Origin: Planctomycetota bacterium
GTDB taxonomy: Bacteria > Planctomycetota > SZUA-567 > H5-PLA8
Length of the DNA stretch: 64,000 nt
Direction of reading: 5' to 3'
Assembly (NCBI GenBank): GCA_023150555.1
Contig: JAKLKQ010000004.1
Location: 24,698 to 88,697, forward strand
The notes below the pieces were generated by a model, which was given only the letters and a program-made list of their open reading frames with translations, was not told where the DNA came from and made no database searches. Position 1 is the stretch's first letter. Each line of letters begins with the position of its first letter. This document shows, one piece after another, positions 62,596 to 64,000 of the stretch. Position numbers and translations under genes: made by a program.

Positions 62596-64000
62596 ATTGT
62601 TCTCCGTCGCCGGCCAGGTACTCGCCGCGGCTGAGTTTCAAAGCGAACTGCGTGCTCATCAGGACCTCGCGTTGCATGCGCTGCGCCGCGAACATGCGCG
62701 CCACGCCCACCAGCGGCAGGTGGCGATAGGCGTCGCCTTTCAAGGCTTCGAATTGGTTCACACAGGCGCGGATCGTCTGGAAAGTGTGGAAGTCGCCGTT
62801 GTCTCGGAACATCGCCCCCAGCATCGCGCGCAGCAACTCCGCGTCCGGATACCCGCGCAGGCAGTAGTGCGCCACCGCCGCGCCGGCGAGTTCGGGCCGC
62901 CGCAGCTCCAGCGCGTTCTCCAGCGCCGCCAGCAGCGCCTTGGGATCGTCCACCGCCAGCAAGCCCGGCTTGTCCTTCTCCGGCAGTGTCACCTTGGGGA
63001 TATTCAGCGACTGCGTGAGGTACAGCGCCACGGCGCTGTCGTAGACGCTCGCCGCCAGCGCCGGGTGCGGACCGAAGCGCCGGATCGCCTGGTCGATGCT
63101 GTCGGCCGCGATCACGCCGTGGAAGACCTGGTCCCAATCGGTCTCGTTGACCAGCGCGTAGCGCGCCAGGCGCAGCGCCCAGCCCACGTTCAGCGCGCGG
63201 GACAGTTCCGCGGCGCTGGCGCCCTTCGCGAGCGCCTCGTCCAACGCATCGAGGACCTCGTGCTTAACGCTCTCGGCCAGCCGCACGCCCAACGCGTGCA
63301 TGTCGATGCCGCCGGGATTCTCCGCGGGCTTCAACTCGCCGGACTGCAGGCGCTTGCGCGTCACGAAGAGGCGTTCGACGTACGGCGTCCAGTTGTCGCG
63401 CTCCTCGGCGCGCGCGCCGTCGGCCAGTTGCGGCGCCAGCGTGCCCAGGGCCGTCGGCGCCAAATCCCAGCCGACCTGGTCGAGCAGGTCGAAGGCGCGG
63501 AAGAGGAAGTCATGCGGGTGCCCGGTGCTGGGGTAGAGGTGCTGCGCGATGGCCTCGTAGCTCCAGTGCGCGATCGTCTCCGGCGGCAGCTGCCGCGCTG
63601 CCAGCGTCGCCAGGCAGCGTTCGACGCCGATCGAGGTGCGCTTGTCGGCGAAGTTCAGCAGCAGGCGGCGCAGGCGCTGCGGGTCGTTGCGCTCCAGCGG
63701 TTCGAGCGGACGCACGGGCCTGCGGGGCGAGGCGCCCGAGATCACGTTGGAGACCTCGACGAGCGCCTGCACCAGGGCCAGCGTCCTGGCTTCGCCGTCG
63801 AGGTACTTCGAGAGGTGCGCGGCGTTGGCCAGCGAGGTCAGCCCGCCCCAGACGCCGCCGGGGCCGTTTCCATCGAGTTCCAGAGCGCGCTCGGCCGCGA
63901 AGCGCACCAGGCGCTTGGATTCGCCGCCGGCCTTGAGGTACGTCGCGGCGGCCTTGGCGATCTGGAAGGGGTCGCCGGCCTTCAGGCCCTCGCGCAGCGC
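62594..64000 (-). CDS. Large helical protein, 3' part, unknown
   Basis: The frame is open to the right edge, so the start lies outside the window; 468 residues are visible. The protein is almost all helical and Ala/Leu/Arg-rich (LVRFAAERALELDGNG ... GVWGGLTSLANAAHLSKYL). It includes an HSAHL-like NAAHLSKYL segment and LERNDPQRLRRLLLNFADK. A GTG inside (63907) could be taken for a start but the reading continues upstream with good codon use. It was not recognised with confidence. Confidence 0.7.
   Translation of the reverse strand, partial: ALREGLKAGDPFQIAKAAATYLKAGGESKRLVRFAAERALELDGNGPGGVWGGLTSLANAAHLSKYLDGEARTLALVQALVEVSNVISGASPRRPVRPLEPLERNDPQRLRRLLLNFADKRTSIGVERCLATLAARQLPPETIAHWSYEAIAQHLYPSTGHPHDFLFRAFDLLDQVGWDLAPTALGTLAPQLADGARAEERDNWTPYVERLFVTRKRLQSGELKPAENPGGIDMHALGVRLAESVKHEVLDALDEALAKGASAAELSRALNVGWALRLARYALVNETDWDQVFHGVIAADSIDQAIRRFGPHPALAASVYDSAVALYLTQSLNIPKVTLPEKDKPGLLAVDDPKALLAALENALELRRPELAGAAVAHYCLRGYPDAELLRAMLGAMFRDNGDFHTFQTIRACVNQFEALKGDAYRHLPLVGVARMFAAQRMQREVLMSTQFALKLSRGEYLAGDGEQ

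Overview
The window is GC-rich chromosomal DNA from a free-living Gram-negative-type bacterium: it encodes a porin-like outer-membrane barrel, a lipoprotein and a two-membrane pilus/secretion operon. Several features together suggest a member of the PVC group, most likely an uncultured Planctomycetota-like lineage: pseudopilins carrying LamG-type domains, an exported squalene-oxidase-repeat protein, a Hanks-type kinase, very GC-rich codon use, and intergenic regions full of short-period and palindromic repeats. This assignment is inference; no rRNA, tRNA or marker phylogeny is available here. No CRISPR array, intact insertion sequence or prophage is seen.

Regions: 1-3484 holds the end of a porin, a GT87-type membrane glycosyltransferase and folD. 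3714-17392 is one long plus-strand operon for a type IV pilus / type II secretion-like machine: a PilM-PilN fusion, a PilO-like protein, a small membrane protein, a TPR protein, then five prepilin-like proteins (G, H-like with LamG, a giant K-like protein, J-like, I-like), mostly with 4-bp stop/start overlaps. No secretin, ATPase or platform protein is in view. 17393-21078 holds aroA and an SDR oxidoreductase between two repeat-dense intergenic regions. 21079-29001 holds mnmA and exported or structural proteins of unknown role (squalene-oxidase-repeat, HEAT, lipoprotein, zinc-ribbon protein, DUF3108). 29135-42893 is metabolic and accessory: xylA, a Ser/Thr kinase, a nitrilase-family amidase, TspO, a monooxygenase-like protein, the kbl-tdh threonine-degradation pair, a GT-C-like membrane protein, small zinc-ribbon proteins, a D-amino-acid PLP enzyme, rhodanese and DCC proteins, and an HTTM protein with its partner. 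43119-45566 is an NtrB/NtrC-type two-component pair. 45663-50902 is a DinB-like protein, a CPBP-like membrane protein, an AT-richer two-gene islet, cutA, a Tudor-like protein and an aquaporin. 50900-57153 holds argS and two DAHP synthases flanking a STAS protein and an M20 amidohydrolase. 57205-64000 holds an AT-richer orphan, a metF fused to a MetV-like zinc domain, an exported TPR/metallopeptidase protein with a possible sigma-54 promoter, a small zinc-ribbon membrane protein and a partial gene.

Metabolic links: folD and metF serve one-carbon metabolism; two DAHP synthases and aroA belong to the shikimate pathway; kbl and tdh convert threonine to glycine. The most unusual material is the modular pseudopilin set and the intergenic repeat ecology: a TAA-flanked MITE at a stop codon, a composite palindromic element in three copies, inverted terminal-like repeat pairs, and several families of degenerate 7-10-nt repeats, one of which is translated as a prepilin leader.
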